Shown: one piece after another, positions 17,337-26,078 of the stretch
How the letters are laid out: each line of letters starts with the position of its first letter
Position numbering within the stretch: the first letter of the stretch is position 1
From: Cupriavidus sp. WGlv3
Lineage (GTDB): Bacteria > Pseudomonadota > Gammaproteobacteria > Burkholderiales > Burkholderiaceae
Direction of reading: 5' to 3'
NCBI RefSeq assembly: GCF_023952475.1
Contig: NZ_JALHRX010000001.1
Span: 1 to 64,000 of the forward strand
DNA length: 64,000 nucleotides
Made by a program: the position numbers and the translations under genes
Notes under the pieces: model-generated
The model's database searches: none
Seen by the model: the letters and a program-made list of their open reading frames with translations, nothing else
Told to the model about the DNA's origin: nothing

Positions 17337-18581
17337 ATGGGCGCCCCCGACATCATCAAGCAGCACCTGATCGATCCGGAAATCTGCATTCGCTGCAACA
17401 CTTGCGAAGACACCTGTCCGATCGATGCCATCACCCATGACGACCGCAACTACGTGGTCCGGGCCGACGTGTGCAACGGCTGCAACGCCTGCCTGTCGCC
17501 GTGCCCGACCGGCGCCATCGACAACTGGCGCACCATGCTGCGCGGCCAGGCCTACCCGATCGAGGCACAGCTGCTGTGGGACGAGTTGCCGGCCGAGGTG
17601 CCGTTGCCGGATCTGGACAGCGCCGATCAGGCCGCGCCGGCCACCGCCGGCAGCGGCACCACCGCGCCCGACGACGCCGCGATCCAGTCGGTCGAGACCA
17701 GCCGCCACACCTCGCCGCGCGCGCCATGGTCGGCCGCCCATCCCTATGTGAACCTGCACGGCGTGCGCGCGCCGGTGACCGCCACCGTGGCCGGCAACTA
17801 CCGGCTTACCGCCGCCGACGCGTCCAGCGATATCCACCATATCGTGCTGGATCTCGGCACCCACTTCTTCCCGATCCTGGAGGGCCAGTCGATCGGCATC
17901 GTCCCGCCGGGCACCGATGCCGCGGGCAAGCCGCATTACATCCGCATGTATTCGGTCGCCAGCCCGCGCGACGGCGAGCGCCCGGGCTATAACAACCTCG
18001 CGCTGACGGTCAAGCGGGTCGAGCAGGACCACGACGGCAAGCCGGTGCTTGGCGTGGCGTCGAACTACCTGTGCGACCTGGCCAAGGGCGACACGGTGCA
18101 GGTGGTGGGCCCGTTCGGCGCGACCTTCCTGATGCCCAACCACGCCGAGGCCAGCGTGATGATGATCTGCACCGGCACCGGGTCGGCCCCGATGCGCGCC
18201 ATGACCGAGCGCATGCGCCGCAACCTGGCGCAATTCAGCGGGCGCCGGCTGCTGTTCTTCGGCGCGCGCAATGCCGCCGAACTGCCTTACTTCGGCCCGC
18301 TGCTGAAGCTGCCCAGGGATTTCCTCGACATCCACTTCGCCTTCTCGCGCGACCCGGCCACGCCGCGCCGCTATGTCCAGGACGCGATCCGCGAAGCCGC
18401 CGACAGCGTTGCCGCGCTGCTGGGCGACGCCAACGGCCATGTCTATATCTGCGGCCTGAAGGGCATGGAGGAAGGCGTGCTGGCCGCATTTGAAACGGTC
18501 TGCGCCGGCGCCGGTCTTAACTGGAAGGCGCTGGAAACCAACATGAAGGCCGAAGGACGGCTGCATATCGAAACCTACTAG
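17337..18581 (+). CDS. boxA: BoxA, benzoyl-CoA 2,3-epoxidase reductase component
   Basis: The product has 414 residues. The N-terminus holds two [4Fe-4S] ferredoxin clusters ([16 protein letters not shown] and [16 protein letters not shown]), then a linker rich in Ala and Thr. A ferredoxin-NADP reductase module starts near residue 145, with the FAD motif [12 protein letters not shown] and the NADP motif [12 protein letters not shown]; the C-terminus ends in an aromatic residue (IETY), as in plant-type FNR. It transfers electrons from NADPH to BoxB. An ATG at 17337 is chosen because the family starts [19 protein letters not shown]. No terminator hairpin is obvious before the next gene. Confidence 0.95.
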   Translation: MGAPDIIKQHLIDPEICIRCNTCEDTCPIDAITHDDRNYVVRADVCNGCNACLSPCPTGAIDNWRTMLRGQAYPIEAQLLWDELPAEVPLPDLDSADQAAPATAGSGTTAPDDAAIQSVETSRHTSPRAPWSAAHPYVNLHGVRAPVTATVAGNYRLTAADASSDIHHIVLDLGTHFFPILEGQSIGIVPPGTDAAGKPHYIRMYSVASPRDGERPGYNNLALTVKRVEQDHDGKPVLGVASNYLCDLAKGDTVQVVGPFGATFLMPNHAEASVMMICTGTGSAPMRAMTERMRRNLAQFSGRRLLFFGARNAAELPYFGPLLKLPRDFLDIHFAFSRDPATPRRYVQDAIREAADSVAALLGDANGHVYICGLKGMEEGVLAAFETVCAGAGLNWKALETNMKAEGRLHIETY

Positions 18582-18610
18582 CCGCGCCTCCGAGACGGGC
18601 GCGCCGCGTC

Positions 18611-18690
18611 ATAGGCTGGAATCTTCGAGCAGCCCCTTCCCTTCTGAAATTCATCGCCTATAATCTTTCTGAAGAAACAGGAGCATAGGC
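18611..18690 (+). promoter_or_regulatory. Promoter and likely autoregulatory operator of the Xre-RES pair
   Basis: The -10 hexamer TATAAT is at 18659-18664. ATAGGC occurs at 18611-18616 and 18685-18690, and its inverse GCCTAT at 18656-18661 overlaps the -10. The last two boxes flank the probable transcription start as an inverted repeat with a 23-base spacer. AGGAG at 18679-18683 is the ribosome site of the antitoxin gene. Placement over the promoter suits repression by the antitoxin or the complex. Confidence 0.6.
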
Positions 18691-18691
18691 A

Positions 18692-19081
18692 ATGCAATCG
18701 AGGCGGATTCCGGAAACCGATCCCGCCGGCGGTCCCGACCCCGGCACCACGCTGACCAAGGCGGTCATGCGCGCCGCCGGCTTCCTGGGCATCAGCCAGG
18801 CCATGGTGGCAAGCGTGCTGGGCATCAGCACGGCCTCGGTCTCGCGCATGGCCTCGGGCGGCTATGTGCTCGACGCGCACCGCAAGGAGTGGGAGTTCGG
18901 CGTCTTGTTCGTGCGCCTGTTCCGCTCGCTCGACGCCATCCTGGGCCACGGCGACCAGGCCCGGCTATGGCTCACCCACGACAACCTCGCGCTGGGCGGC
19001 AAACCGCTCGAGCTGATCCGCACCACCGAAGGCCTGGTCCGTGTCGTTCACTACCTGGACGCCACCCGCGGTCGCATCTGA
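18692..19081 (+). CDS. Xre/MbcA/ParS-type antitoxin (DUF2384)
   Basis: The product has 129 residues. A Xre-like helix-turn-helix lies near residues 25-60 (AGFLGISQAMVASVLGISTA, then SRMASG). The C-terminal toxin-binding domain typical of DUF2384 follows, with LFRSLDAILGHGDQARLWL and NLALGGKPLELIRTTEGL near residues 78-115. Such antitoxins block RES-domain toxins by occluding their NAD-binding site and repress their own promoter. The downstream toxin gene overlaps the 3' end by 41 bases in the +1 frame, the usual coupling in these pairs. Confidence 0.9.
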   Translation: MQSRRIPETDPAGGPDPGTTLTKAVMRAAGFLGISQAMVASVLGISTASVSRMASGGYVLDAHRKEWEFGVLFVRLFRSLDAILGHGDQARLWLTHDNLALGGKPLELIRTTEGLVRVVHYLDATRGRI

Positions 19082-19793
19082 GCGCCGGCAGTTCGCGCTC
19101 ACGCTGTGGCGGGCGGTGGAAGCCCAGCATGTGGTCTCGACCATGCCGCTGGTCGACAGCCTGGAGGAACAGGCGGTCCTCGAAGCCGTGCTGGATGCCG
19201 GCAAGCCCGTGGTGCCGGTCGAGGCACGCCATCTGCACTATCTGCTGTTCACCCCGTTCCGCTATCCGCCCTCGCCCTGGGGCTCGCGCTTCCGCGCCAG
19301 CCAGGATCCGGGCGTGTTCTATGGCGCCAACGAGATCCGCACCGCCTGCGCCGAGCTCGGCTACTGGCGCTGGCGCTTCCTCAACGACAGCCCCGCGCTG
19401 CCCCGCATCGACGCGCGCGCGCAGACGCTGTTCGAAGTGCGCGTCGAGACCTCCGGCGTGGCGCTGGACCAGCCGCCGCTCGACCGGGATCGCGCCGCAT
19501 GGACCGACCCGGATCATCACGAGCCCTGCCAGGCGTTCGGCCGCATCGCGCGCGAAGCCGGCCTCGGCATGATCCGTTACACCTCCGTGCGCGATCCGCA
19601 GCACGGCCCCTGCGGGGCGGTGCTGACGCCGCGCGCGTTCTCGCACCCGGCGCCACTGGCCACCACCACGTGGATGCTGACCGTGCGCCGCGACCGCGTG
19701 ATCTGGCAGCGCGACGATCTGCAACAGCGCGACAGCTTCGAATTCGAGGCCGCGCTGTGGCAGCGCACAAGCGATACCCCCGAGGTCGGATGA
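19041..19793 (+). CDS. RES-domain toxin (NAD-depleting type II toxin family)
   Basis: The product has 250 residues from a GTG inside the antitoxin gene; no ATG occurs until about residue 35, within the conserved part, so the GTG is the best start. The RES domain carries the conserved Arg in SRFRASQDPG, Tyr in VFYGANEIRTA, Glu in CAELGYWRWRF and a Ser-rich C-terminal segment. Characterised RES toxins of Xre-RES systems degrade cellular NAD+ and stop growth. It is not followed by other genes on the same transcript; the initiator tRNA has its own promoter. The start residue is uncertain. Confidence 0.87.
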   Translation: MSFTTWTPPAVASERRQFALTLWRAVEAQHVVSTMPLVDSLEEQAVLEAVLDAGKPVVPVEARHLHYLLFTPFRYPPSPWGSRFRASQDPGVFYGANEIRTACAELGYWRWRFLNDSPALPRIDARAQTLFEVRVETSGVALDQPPLDRDRAAWTDPDHHEPCQAFGRIAREAGLGMIRYTSVRDPQHGPCGAVLTPRAFSHPAPLATTTWMLTVRRDRVIWQRDDLQQRDSFEFEAALWQRTSDTPEVG

Positions 19794-19871
19794 ACCTCCG
19801 CCCCGCCGCGACGATCTAATCGTTATGGCACGCGGCAATGCGCATCGCTGACAGGTTTTGTTAAACAGGTG

Positions 19872-19900
19872 TTGCATTGCGCAACCGGATGCCATATAAT
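19872..19900 (+). promoter_or_regulatory. Promoter of initiator tRNA gene
   Basis: TTGCAT (19872-19877) and TATAAT (19895-19900) are separated by 17 bases, a strong sigma-70 arrangement. It lies 15 bases upstream of the mature tRNA. The -35 sits in a small palindrome, GTTGCATTGCGCAAC. Confidence 0.85.
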
Positions 19901-19915
19901 CTTTTCTTCGACGGA

Positions 19916-19991
19916 CGCGGGGTGGAGCAGTTGGCAGCTCGTCGGGCTCATAACCCGAAGGTCGCAGGTTCAAGTCCTGCCCCCGCAACCA
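19916..19991 (+). tRNA. Initiator tRNA-fMet (anticodon CAT)
   Basis: A 76-base cloverleaf with encoded CCA. The anticodon loop is CTCATAA. Three GC pairs precede the anticodon loop (GGG...CCC), and the first acceptor base C1 faces A72, leaving an unpaired end. Both are hallmarks of initiator rather than elongator tRNA-Met. It stands alone with its own promoter and terminator. Confidence 0.96.
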
Positions 19992-20031
19992 ACCGCACAG
20001 ATGCATGTCTGTGACGCCGTCAAAGCAGACA

Positions 20032-20054
20032 AACCCGCCATCGGCGGGTTTTTT
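20032..20054 (+). terminator. Intrinsic terminator of the initiator tRNA transcript
   Basis: AACCCGCC (20032-20039), loop ATC, GGCGGGTT (20043-20050), then a run of T through 20054. It is a classic rho-independent terminator about 40 bases past the tRNA 3' end. Confidence 0.92.
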
Positions 20055-20188
20055 GTTTTTGTGCCGCCGCGCGGGGGTCGCGGCACTGGCCGTGACGGTA
20101 TCCGGCCCATGGTGCACCACCGCTCCTACGGCCCCCCGGCGCCCTCTGCGAGGGTGATACACTTTCGCCATTCTCCCGGACGCCCCTC

Positions 20189-20773
20189 ATGAAATTCTGC
20201 TCGAACTGTGGTCATGCGGTCGTGTTGCGCGTGCCTGACGGCGACAACCGCCCGCGCAGTGTTTGCGACAACTGCGGCACCATCCACTATGTCAATCCCC
20301 GCAACGTGGTCGGCACGATTCCGGTCTGGGAAGACAAGATCCTGCTGTGCAAGCGCGCGATCGAGCCCCGCTACGGCTTCTGGACCCTCCCTGCGGGCTT
20401 CATGGAGATCGGCGAGACCACTGCCCAGGCGGCCTCGCGCGAAACCCTGGAAGAAGCCGGCGCGCGCGTGCAGGTGGGCGAGCTGTTCTCGATCCTGAAC
20501 GTGCCGCATGTGCATCAGGTGCACCTGTTCTACCTCGCCACGCTCGACGACCTCGACATCGCGCCCGGCGAGGAAAGCCTGGAAGTGAAGCTGGTGTCGG
20601 AGGCCGATGTGCCTTGGGATGAACTGGCCTTCCCCACCGTGATCCATACCCTGCGCTGCTTCTTTGCCGACCGCGCCGCCGGCCGCCTGCAGGATGGCAG
20701 CTTCCGGCTGCACAGCCTGGACATCGACAAGCCCATGCGCCCGCTGACCAGCCGGGCCACGGTCACCCCCTGA
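20189..20773 (+). CDS. Nudix hydrolase with N-terminal zinc ribbon
   Basis: The product has 194 residues. A zinc ribbon is formed by C4, C7, C26 and C29 (two CxxC pairs). The Nudix box is [22 protein letters not shown] near residues 70-92, complete with the R-E-x-x-E-E core. The layout resembles the C-terminal half of NAD pyrophosphatase NudC, but the larger N-terminal domain of NudC is absent and the protein belongs to a shorter group common in betaproteobacteria. Likely substrates are nucleoside-diphosphate-linked compounds; none can be named from sequence. A TACACT element lies about 27 bases upstream of the start. Confidence 0.88.
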   Translation: MKFCSNCGHAVVLRVPDGDNRPRSVCDNCGTIHYVNPRNVVGTIPVWEDKILLCKRAIEPRYGFWTLPAGFMEIGETTAQAASRETLEEAGARVQVGELFSILNVPHVHQVHLFYLATLDDLDIAPGEESLEVKLVSEADVPWDELAFPTVIHTLRCFFADRAAGRLQDGSFRLHSLDIDKPMRPLTSRATVTP

Positions 20774-20813
20774 GCGGCGGGCCCGCCGCGCACCGCCCTC
20801 CGGCGCAGCCCGC

Positions 20814-21566
20814 ATGATTGCCTGGCTGGACCCGCAAGATCCGTTTCCCCCGGTCGAGCACGCGCTCGGGCCCGATTCCGAGGCCCCCGGCCTGCTGGCC
20901 GCCAGCCGCGATCTGTCGCCGCAGCGGCTGCTGCTGGCGTATCGCCAGGGCATCTTCCCATGGTATTCGAGCGGCCAGCCGGTGCTGTGGTGGAGCACCG
21001 ATCCGCGCATGGTGCTGCCGCCGCCGGCGCTGCGCGTCTCGGCCAACCTGCGCAAGACGCTGCGGCGCGTGCTGCGCGATGCCGACTGGGAAATCCGCGT
21101 CGACCACGATTTCCTGGCGGTGATGCGCGCCTGCGCGACCACGCCGCGCGAGGGCCAGGACGGCACCTGGATCACCGATGCCATCATCGCCGCGTACGGC
21201 ACCCTGCACCGCAACGGCCTGGCCCACTCGGTCGAAAGCTGGTACCGCGGCGAGCGCGTCGGCGGCCTGTATGGCGTGGCGCTGGGACGGATGTTCTTTG
21301 GCGAATCCATGTTTGCGTACCGCACCGACGCGTCCAAGATCGCGCTGGCGGCGCTGTGCGCGTTCCTCGGCAACCACGGCGTGGCGATGATAGACTGCCA
21401 GCAGGAAACCGACCACCTGGCCTCGCTGGGTGCGCGCCCCATCCCCCGCGCCGAATTCGTGACCCATGTGCGCGCGGCAACGGCACGGCCGGCGATCAGT
21501 CCGTGGCGGTTCGACAAATCGGTGCTGGAGCGCTGGGTCGGGACACCCGCCGCGCCGGCAGGCTGA
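20814..21566 (+). CDS. aat: Leucyl/phenylalanyl-tRNA--protein transferase
   Basis: This 250-residue protein matches Aat in length. It transfers Leu or Phe from charged tRNA to proteins with N-terminal Arg or Lys, creating ClpS/ClpAP degrons. Family marks are [17 protein letters not shown] and TDPRMVLPP near residues 45-70, then [17 protein letters not shown] and [10 protein letters not shown], and [14 protein letters not shown] near the end. It begins 40 bases after the Nudix gene and is followed by bpt, the other bacterial N-degron transferase, so the two branches of the pathway are encoded together. Confidence 0.96.
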   Translation: MIAWLDPQDPFPPVEHALGPDSEAPGLLAASRDLSPQRLLLAYRQGIFPWYSSGQPVLWWSTDPRMVLPPPALRVSANLRKTLRRVLRDADWEIRVDHDFLAVMRACATTPREGQDGTWITDAIIAAYGTLHRNGLAHSVESWYRGERVGGLYGVALGRMFFGESMFAYRTDASKIALAALCAFLGNHGVAMIDCQQETDHLASLGARPIPRAEFVTHVRAATARPAISPWRFDKSVLERWVGTPAAPAG

Positions 21567-21640
21567 ATCCCGGCACGGGTGCCGACGCTGACGCGGCGGA
21601 CCACCGTGCAAGCGCCGTCCCGCCCGGAGCCCCCTGAGTC

Positions 21641-22447
21641 ATGAGCAAGCTGAAGGAACTACCGCTGTCCGCGCTGCAGTTCTATGCCACGGCGCCCTAC
21701 GCTTGCAGCTATCTCGACGGCCGCATGGCGCGCTCCCAGGTGGCCACGCCGGCGCACCTGATCAATGCCGACGTCTATTCGCGCCTGGTGCGCGCGGGCT
21801 TCCGCCGCAGCGGCATCTTCACCTACCGGCCGTATTGCGACGATTGCCACGCCTGCACGCCGTGCCGCGTGCTGGTCGACCAGTTCACGCCGGACCGCTC
21901 GCAGCGCCGCGCGTGGAGCCGCCACCAGCACCTGCAAGCGCTGGTGGCGCCGCTGACCTACGTCGAAGAGCACTATTCGCTGTACCTGCTGTACCAGTCG
22001 ATGCGCCACGCCGGCGGCGGCATGGACCAGGACAGCCGCGACCAGTACGAGCAGTTCCTGTTGCAGAGCCGCGTCAACTCGCGCCTGGTCGAATTCCGCG
22101 ATCCGCCCGGCTCGCCCGAGGCCGGGCGGCTGCGCATGGTCAGCATGATCGACGTGCTCGACGACGGGCTGTCGTCGGTCTACACCTTCTACGATCCGCT
22201 CGAGCGCAACGCCAGCTACGGTACCTACAACATCCTGTGGCAGATCCACCAGACCCATGCGCTCGGGTTGCCGCACCTGTACCTGGGCTACTGGATCGCC
22301 GACAGCCGCAAGATGGCGTACAAGGCGCGCTTCCGGCCGCTGCAGGTGCTGACCGGCAACCACTGGCATGCGTTCGAGGACGTCGCCGCCGAGGCCGCCG
22401 AGGCCGAGAAAGCCGCGGCGCCGGTGCCGCCCGCGACGCAGCCTTAG
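21641..22447 (+). CDS. bpt: Bpt, aspartate/glutamate leucyltransferase (Ate1-like)
   Basis: The product has 268 residues. Bpt attaches Leu to proteins with N-terminal Asp or Glu. The N-terminal cysteine region reads PYACSYL and later [13 protein letters not shown], the conserved Cys motif; the C-terminal GNAT-like half contains [23 protein letters not shown] and [12 protein letters not shown]. The final 20 residues are Ala/Glu/Pro-rich and dispensable-looking. It lies 74 bases downstream of aat, on the same strand, with pyrD following. An operon is plausible, although a TACAAT element before pyrD suggests a separate promoter there. Confidence 0.95.
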   Translation: MSKLKELPLSALQFYATAPYACSYLDGRMARSQVATPAHLINADVYSRLVRAGFRRSGIFTYRPYCDDCHACTPCRVLVDQFTPDRSQRRAWSRHQHLQALVAPLTYVEEHYSLYLLYQSMRHAGGGMDQDSRDQYEQFLLQSRVNSRLVEFRDPPGSPEAGRLRMVSMIDVLDDGLSSVYTFYDPLERNASYGTYNILWQIHQTHALGLPHLYLGYWIADSRKMAYKARFRPLQVLTGNHWHAFEDVAAEAAEAEKAAAPVPPATQP

Positions 22448-22501
22448 CCCGGCCAGGCCGCGGGCCGCCGCCGCGGCCGCCCTCGCGGGCGGACCAGCCG
22501 C

Positions 22502-22507
22502 TACAAT
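22502..22507 (+). promoter_or_regulatory. Possible -10 element for pyrD
   Basis: TACAAT sits 48 bases before the pyrD GTG start. The region upstream is highly GC-rich and no clear -35 is seen, so pyrD may depend on readthrough from bpt. Confidence 0.35.
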
Positions 22508-22555
22508 GCCGCCCTGGTCCCGACTTCCGCGCCGCCCCGCCGGCCGCCTGCCCAC

Positions 22556-23590
22556 GTGCTCAACGCGCTCTACCCCCTGTTTCGCCCCGCCCTGTTCTCG
22601 ATGGATGCCGAGGATGCCCACCATTTCACGCTGAACAACCTGCTGCGCGCCCACCGCATGGGCCTGGGCGGCTGCATCGGCAACCGCATCGCCGACGATC
22701 CGCGCACGGTCATGGGCGTGCGCTTTCCCAACCCGGTCGGCCTGGCCGCGGGGCTGGACAAGGACGGCGCCTATATCGACGGCCTCGCCGCGCTCGGCTT
22801 CGGCTTTATCGAGGTGGGCACGGTCACGCCGCGCGCGCAGCCGGGCAACCCGCGCCCGCGCATGTTCCGGCTGCCGCAGGCGGATGCGCTGATCAACCGC
22901 ATGGGCTTCAACAACGGCGGCGTCGATGCCTTCGTCGCCAACGTGCAAGCGTCGCGCTGGAAGGCCGAGGGCGGCGTGCTGGGGCTGAATATCGGCAAGA
23001 ACGCCGATACCCCGATCGAGCGCGCCAACGACGACTACCTGTACTGCCTGGAACGCGTCTATCCGCACGCCAGTTACGTGACGGTCAATATCTCGTCGCC
23101 CAACACCAAGAACCTGCGCCAGTTGCAGGGCGCGAGCGAGCTCGACAGCCTGCTGTCGTCACTGAAGGACGCGCAGCAGCGCCTGGCCGACCAGCACAAG
23201 CGCTATGTGCCGCTGGCGCTGAAGATCGCGCCGGATCTCGACGCCGACCAGATCGGCAATATCGGCGATGCGCTGGTGCGCCACCGGATCGATGGCGTGA
23301 TCGCCACCAACACCACCATCTCGCGCGACGCGGTCAAGGGCCTGCCGCATGCCGACGAAGCCGGCGGCCTGTCCGGGCGCCCGGTGTTCGAAGCCTCGAC
23401 CCGCGTGGTGCGTGCGCTGCACGGCGTGGTCGGCGACGCGGTGCCGATCATCGGCGTGGGCGGCATCTTCGGCGGCGCCGACGCGCGCGCCAAGACCAAC
23501 GCCGGCGCCCAACTGGTGCAGGTCTACAGCGGCCTGATCTATCGCGGCCCGGCGCTGGTGCGCGAGTGCGCCGCGGCGCTGCGCCGCTGA
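22556..23590 (+). CDS. pyrD: Dihydroorotate dehydrogenase (quinone), class 2
   Basis: The product has 344 residues from a GTG start, the usual size for the membrane-associated class 2 enzyme. It oxidises dihydroorotate to orotate with ubiquinone in pyrimidine synthesis. The short N-terminal amphipathic segment ([16 protein letters not shown]) forms the quinone tunnel. The FMN and catalytic marks are [40 protein letters not shown] with the catalytic Ser, KIAPD, and [13 protein letters not shown]. No alternative ATG is available before conserved sequence. Confidence 0.97.
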   Translation: MLNALYPLFRPALFSMDAEDAHHFTLNNLLRAHRMGLGGCIGNRIADDPRTVMGVRFPNPVGLAAGLDKDGAYIDGLAALGFGFIEVGTVTPRAQPGNPRPRMFRLPQADALINRMGFNNGGVDAFVANVQASRWKAEGGVLGLNIGKNADTPIERANDDYLYCLERVYPHASYVTVNISSPNTKNLRQLQGASELDSLLSSLKDAQQRLADQHKRYVPLALKIAPDLDADQIGNIGDALVRHRIDGVIATNTTISRDAVKGLPHADEAGGLSGRPVFEASTRVVRALHGVVGDAVPIIGVGGIFGGADARAKTNAGAQLVQVYSGLIYRGPALVRECAAALRR

Positions 23591-24025
23591 ATCCGGCGGG
23601 GCTGCCAAGGCCCCCGATCCCGCCCGGCCGATGCGCCACCCGCACGGCCCAGGTCGAGGAAAACCTCGACACCCTGGCGGCACGCAATTGCATGAAGATG
23701 CAGCCACCGCAATCAGGGTAATCCACAAGCAAACCCCGGTTCCCGCGCAATTAAATGCGCCTCGATGGCGGATAGCGGGCGTCTGACAGCATCGGATGCC
23801 CCACTTCCGCATGATGACTGTCCATTTCGTGCGCGGGAAGTGGTATCCTCGCAGGCTTATCGCTGTCGCATCCGCCGCGTCCGCGCACGCTCCCTCCCGC
23901 CGCAGGAAGCCGCCGCGCCCGCCCGGACCGGCACCGTGCGCCAGCCGGCGCGCGGGCCAGGACGGCGGACCGAACCATCCGCGGCCGTATCCAATCCAGA
24001 ACCGAGTTTCGGGGGAGCACACATA
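23591..24025. other. 435-base spacer, leader of the ABC transporter operon
   Basis: No gene is supported here. A hairpin GTCGAGG-AAAA-CCTCGAC (23653-23670) lies 63 bases after the pyrD stop, without a T-run. The part 23700-23860 is less GC-rich; a TATCCT element at 23844-23849 may be a -10 for the transporter genes, giving a leader of about 170 bases. I looked for a recognisable riboswitch or T-box core and found none. Confidence 0.45.
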
Positions 24026-25003
24026 ATGAAATCCACCAAGGGTCTCGCAGCATCCAAAACCATCCTGGGCGGCGCCGTGGCGCTGGCACTGCTGTACGGC
24101 GGCGCCGTGCAGGCCCAGACCGTCAAGGTGCTGTCGATCGTCGACCATCCCGCGCTGGACGCCATCCGCGACGGCGTGCGCGCAGAACTGAAGGCGGCCG
24201 GCTATGACGCCGACAAGAGCCTGAAGTGGGAATACCAGAGCGCCCAGGGCAACACCGGCACCGCCGCGCAGATCGCCCGCAAGTTCGTCGGCGACAACCC
24301 CAACGCCATCGTCGCCATCGCCACGCCGTCGGCGCAGGCCGTGGTCGCCGCCACCAAGACGGTGCCGGTGGTGTACTCGGGCGTGACCGATCCGGTCGCG
24401 GCGCAGCTGGTCAAGAGCTGGTCGGCGTCGGGCACTAACGTCACCGGCGTGTCGGACAAGCTGCCGCTCGACAAGCAGGTCGCCCTGATCAAGCGCGTGG
24501 TGCCCAAGGCCAAGACCGTGGGCATGGTCTACAACCCGGGCGAAGCCAACTCGGTGGTGGTGGTCAAGGAACTGAGCGCGCTGCTGGCCAAGGAAGGCCT
24601 GACGCTCAAGGAAGCCGCCGCACCACGCACCGTCGACATCGGCCCGGCCGCCAAGAGCCTGATCGGCAAGGTCGACGTGATCTACACCAACACCGACAAC
24701 AACGTGGTGTCGGCGTACGAGGCGCTGGTCAAGGTCGCCAACGAATCGAAGATTCCGCTGGTCGCGGCCGATACCGACAGCGTCAAGCGCGGCGCCGTGG
24801 CGGCGCTGGGCGTCAACTACGGCGACCTGGGCCACCAGACCGGCAAGGTGGTGGTGCGCATCCTGAAGGGCGAGAAGCCGGGCACGATCGCCTCGCAGAC
24901 CAGCGACAACCTGGAACTGTTCGTCAACACCGGCGCGGCCGCCAAGCAAGGCGTGACGCTGTCGCCGGAGCTGGTCAAGGAAGCCAAGACGGTCATCAAG
25001 TAA
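24026..25003 (+). CDS. ABC transporter substrate-binding protein (ABC_sub_bind/TrpX family)
   Basis: The product has 325 residues with a signal peptide (MKSTKGLAASKTILGGAVAL, cleavage near AVQAQT). The start has GGGGGAG upstream. The mature part is of the PF04392 family: VLSIVDHPALDAIRDGVR, AIVAIATPSAQAVV, VPVVYSGVTDPVAAQLV, NVTGVSDKLPLDKQ and IPLVAADTDSVKRGAVAALGVNYGDLG. Members include the tryptophan receptor TrpX, but the ligand here is unknown. It is first in a three-gene transporter operon with the permease and ATPase. Confidence 0.9.
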   Translation: MKSTKGLAASKTILGGAVALALLYGGAVQAQTVKVLSIVDHPALDAIRDGVRAELKAAGYDADKSLKWEYQSAQGNTGTAAQIARKFVGDNPNAIVAIATPSAQAVVAATKTVPVVYSGVTDPVAAQLVKSWSASGTNVTGVSDKLPLDKQVALIKRVVPKAKTVGMVYNPGEANSVVVVKELSALLAKEGLTLKEAAAPRTVDIGPAAKSLIGKVDVIYTNTDNNVVSAYEALVKVANESKIPLVAADTDSVKRGAVAALGVNYGDLGHQTGKVVVRILKGEKPGTIASQTSDNLELFVNTGAAAKQGVTLSPELVKEAKTVIK

Positions 25004-25180
25004 GCACAGCCACGCCCTGCCATGCCGCCGCCGCGAGGCGGCGGATGCGCCGGCCAGGCCTACCCGGCCCGGCCGGACCGACCAGGGCGAGGCGGCCGGC
25101 GGCCCCACCCGGGCGTGCCGGGCGCACTGCCCCGAAACCGGCGCCAAGGCAGACGCCGGACCCCGCAACAGGATTCCCCC

Positions 25181-26077
25181 ATGTCCCTCTTTTCCCTTCT
25201 GGGCGCCCTGGAGATCGGCCTGATCTTCAGCCTGGTGGCGCTCGGGGTGCTGATTTCCTTCCGCATCCTCAACTTTCCCGACCTGACCGTTGACGGCAGC
25301 TTCCCGCTGGGCGGCGCCGTGGCCGCGACGCTGATCGCCGCGGGCCAGGATCCGTTCCTGGCGACCGTGGTGGCCATCGCCGCCGGCGCGCTGGCCGGCT
25401 GGATCACCGGCTGGCTCAACGTGCGCCTCAAGATCATGGACCTGCTGGCCAGTATCCTGATGATGATCGCGCTGTACTCGATCAACCTGCGCATCATGGG
25501 CCGCCCCAACGTGCCGCTGATCACCGAACCCACGCTGTTTACCGTGCTGCAGCCCGAGTGGCTGCCCGACTACGTGCTGCGCCCGCTGGTGCTGTTCGTG
25601 GTGGTGGTGGTGGCCAAGGTCGGCCTGGACTGGTTCTTCAGCTCGCAGCTGGGCCTGGCGATGCGCGCCACCGGCGCCAACCCGCGCATGGCGCGCGCGC
25701 AGGGCATCGCCACCGGCCGTGCCACGCTGGCCGGCATGGCGCTGTCCAATGCGCTGGTAGCGCTGGCCGGCGCGCTGTTCGCGCAAACGCAGGGCGGCTC
25801 GGATATCTCGATGGGCATCGGCACCATCGTGATCGGGCTGGCCGCGGTGATCATCGGCGAGACCATCCTGCCGGCACGCCGGCTGATCTGGACCACGCTG
25901 GCCGTGGTGCTGGGCGCCATCCTGTACCGCTTCTTCATCGCGCTGGCGCTGAACAGCGACTTCATCGGCCTCAAGGCGCAGGATCTGAACCTGGTCACCG
26001 CCGCGCTGGTGACGATCGCACTGGTGCTGCCGGCGACGCGCAAGAAGCTGTTTGCCCGCAAGAACGGAGGTGCCTGA
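25181..26077 (+). CDS. ABC transporter permease (TrpY/BPD_transp_2 family)
   Basis: The product has 298 residues and about eight to nine hydrophobic segments. The N-terminal MSLFSLLGALEIGLIFSLVA and then ISFRILNFPDLTVDGSFPLG (near residue 25) are characteristic of the permeases that accompany ABC_sub_bind receptors. GGSDISMGIGTIVIGLAAVIIGE near residue 205 is the conserved coupling region. The open frame continues upstream to 25022 but that part is non-conserved; ATG 25181 begins the family sequence. It is followed after one base by the ATPase gene. Confidence 0.92.
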   Translation: MSLFSLLGALEIGLIFSLVALGVLISFRILNFPDLTVDGSFPLGGAVAATLIAAGQDPFLATVVAIAAGALAGWITGWLNVRLKIMDLLASILMMIALYSINLRIMGRPNVPLITEPTLFTVLQPEWLPDYVLRPLVLFVVVVVAKVGLDWFFSSQLGLAMRATGANPRMARAQGIATGRATLAGMALSNALVALAGALFAQTQGGSDISMGIGTIVIGLAAVIIGETILPARRLIWTTLAVVLGAILYRFFIALALNSDFIGLKAQDLNLVTAALVTIALVLPATRKKLFARKNGGA

Positions 26078-26078
26078 G

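Noticed and set aside
19916..19991. tRNA as an integration site for a mobile element
   Set aside because: No integrase gene, direct repeat of the tRNA 3' end, or change in composition was seen around either tRNA in the window.
23591..24025. Riboswitch or T-box before the ABC transporter
   Set aside because: I looked for conserved cores of the common classes and found none. Only a simple hairpin and a possible -10 are visible.
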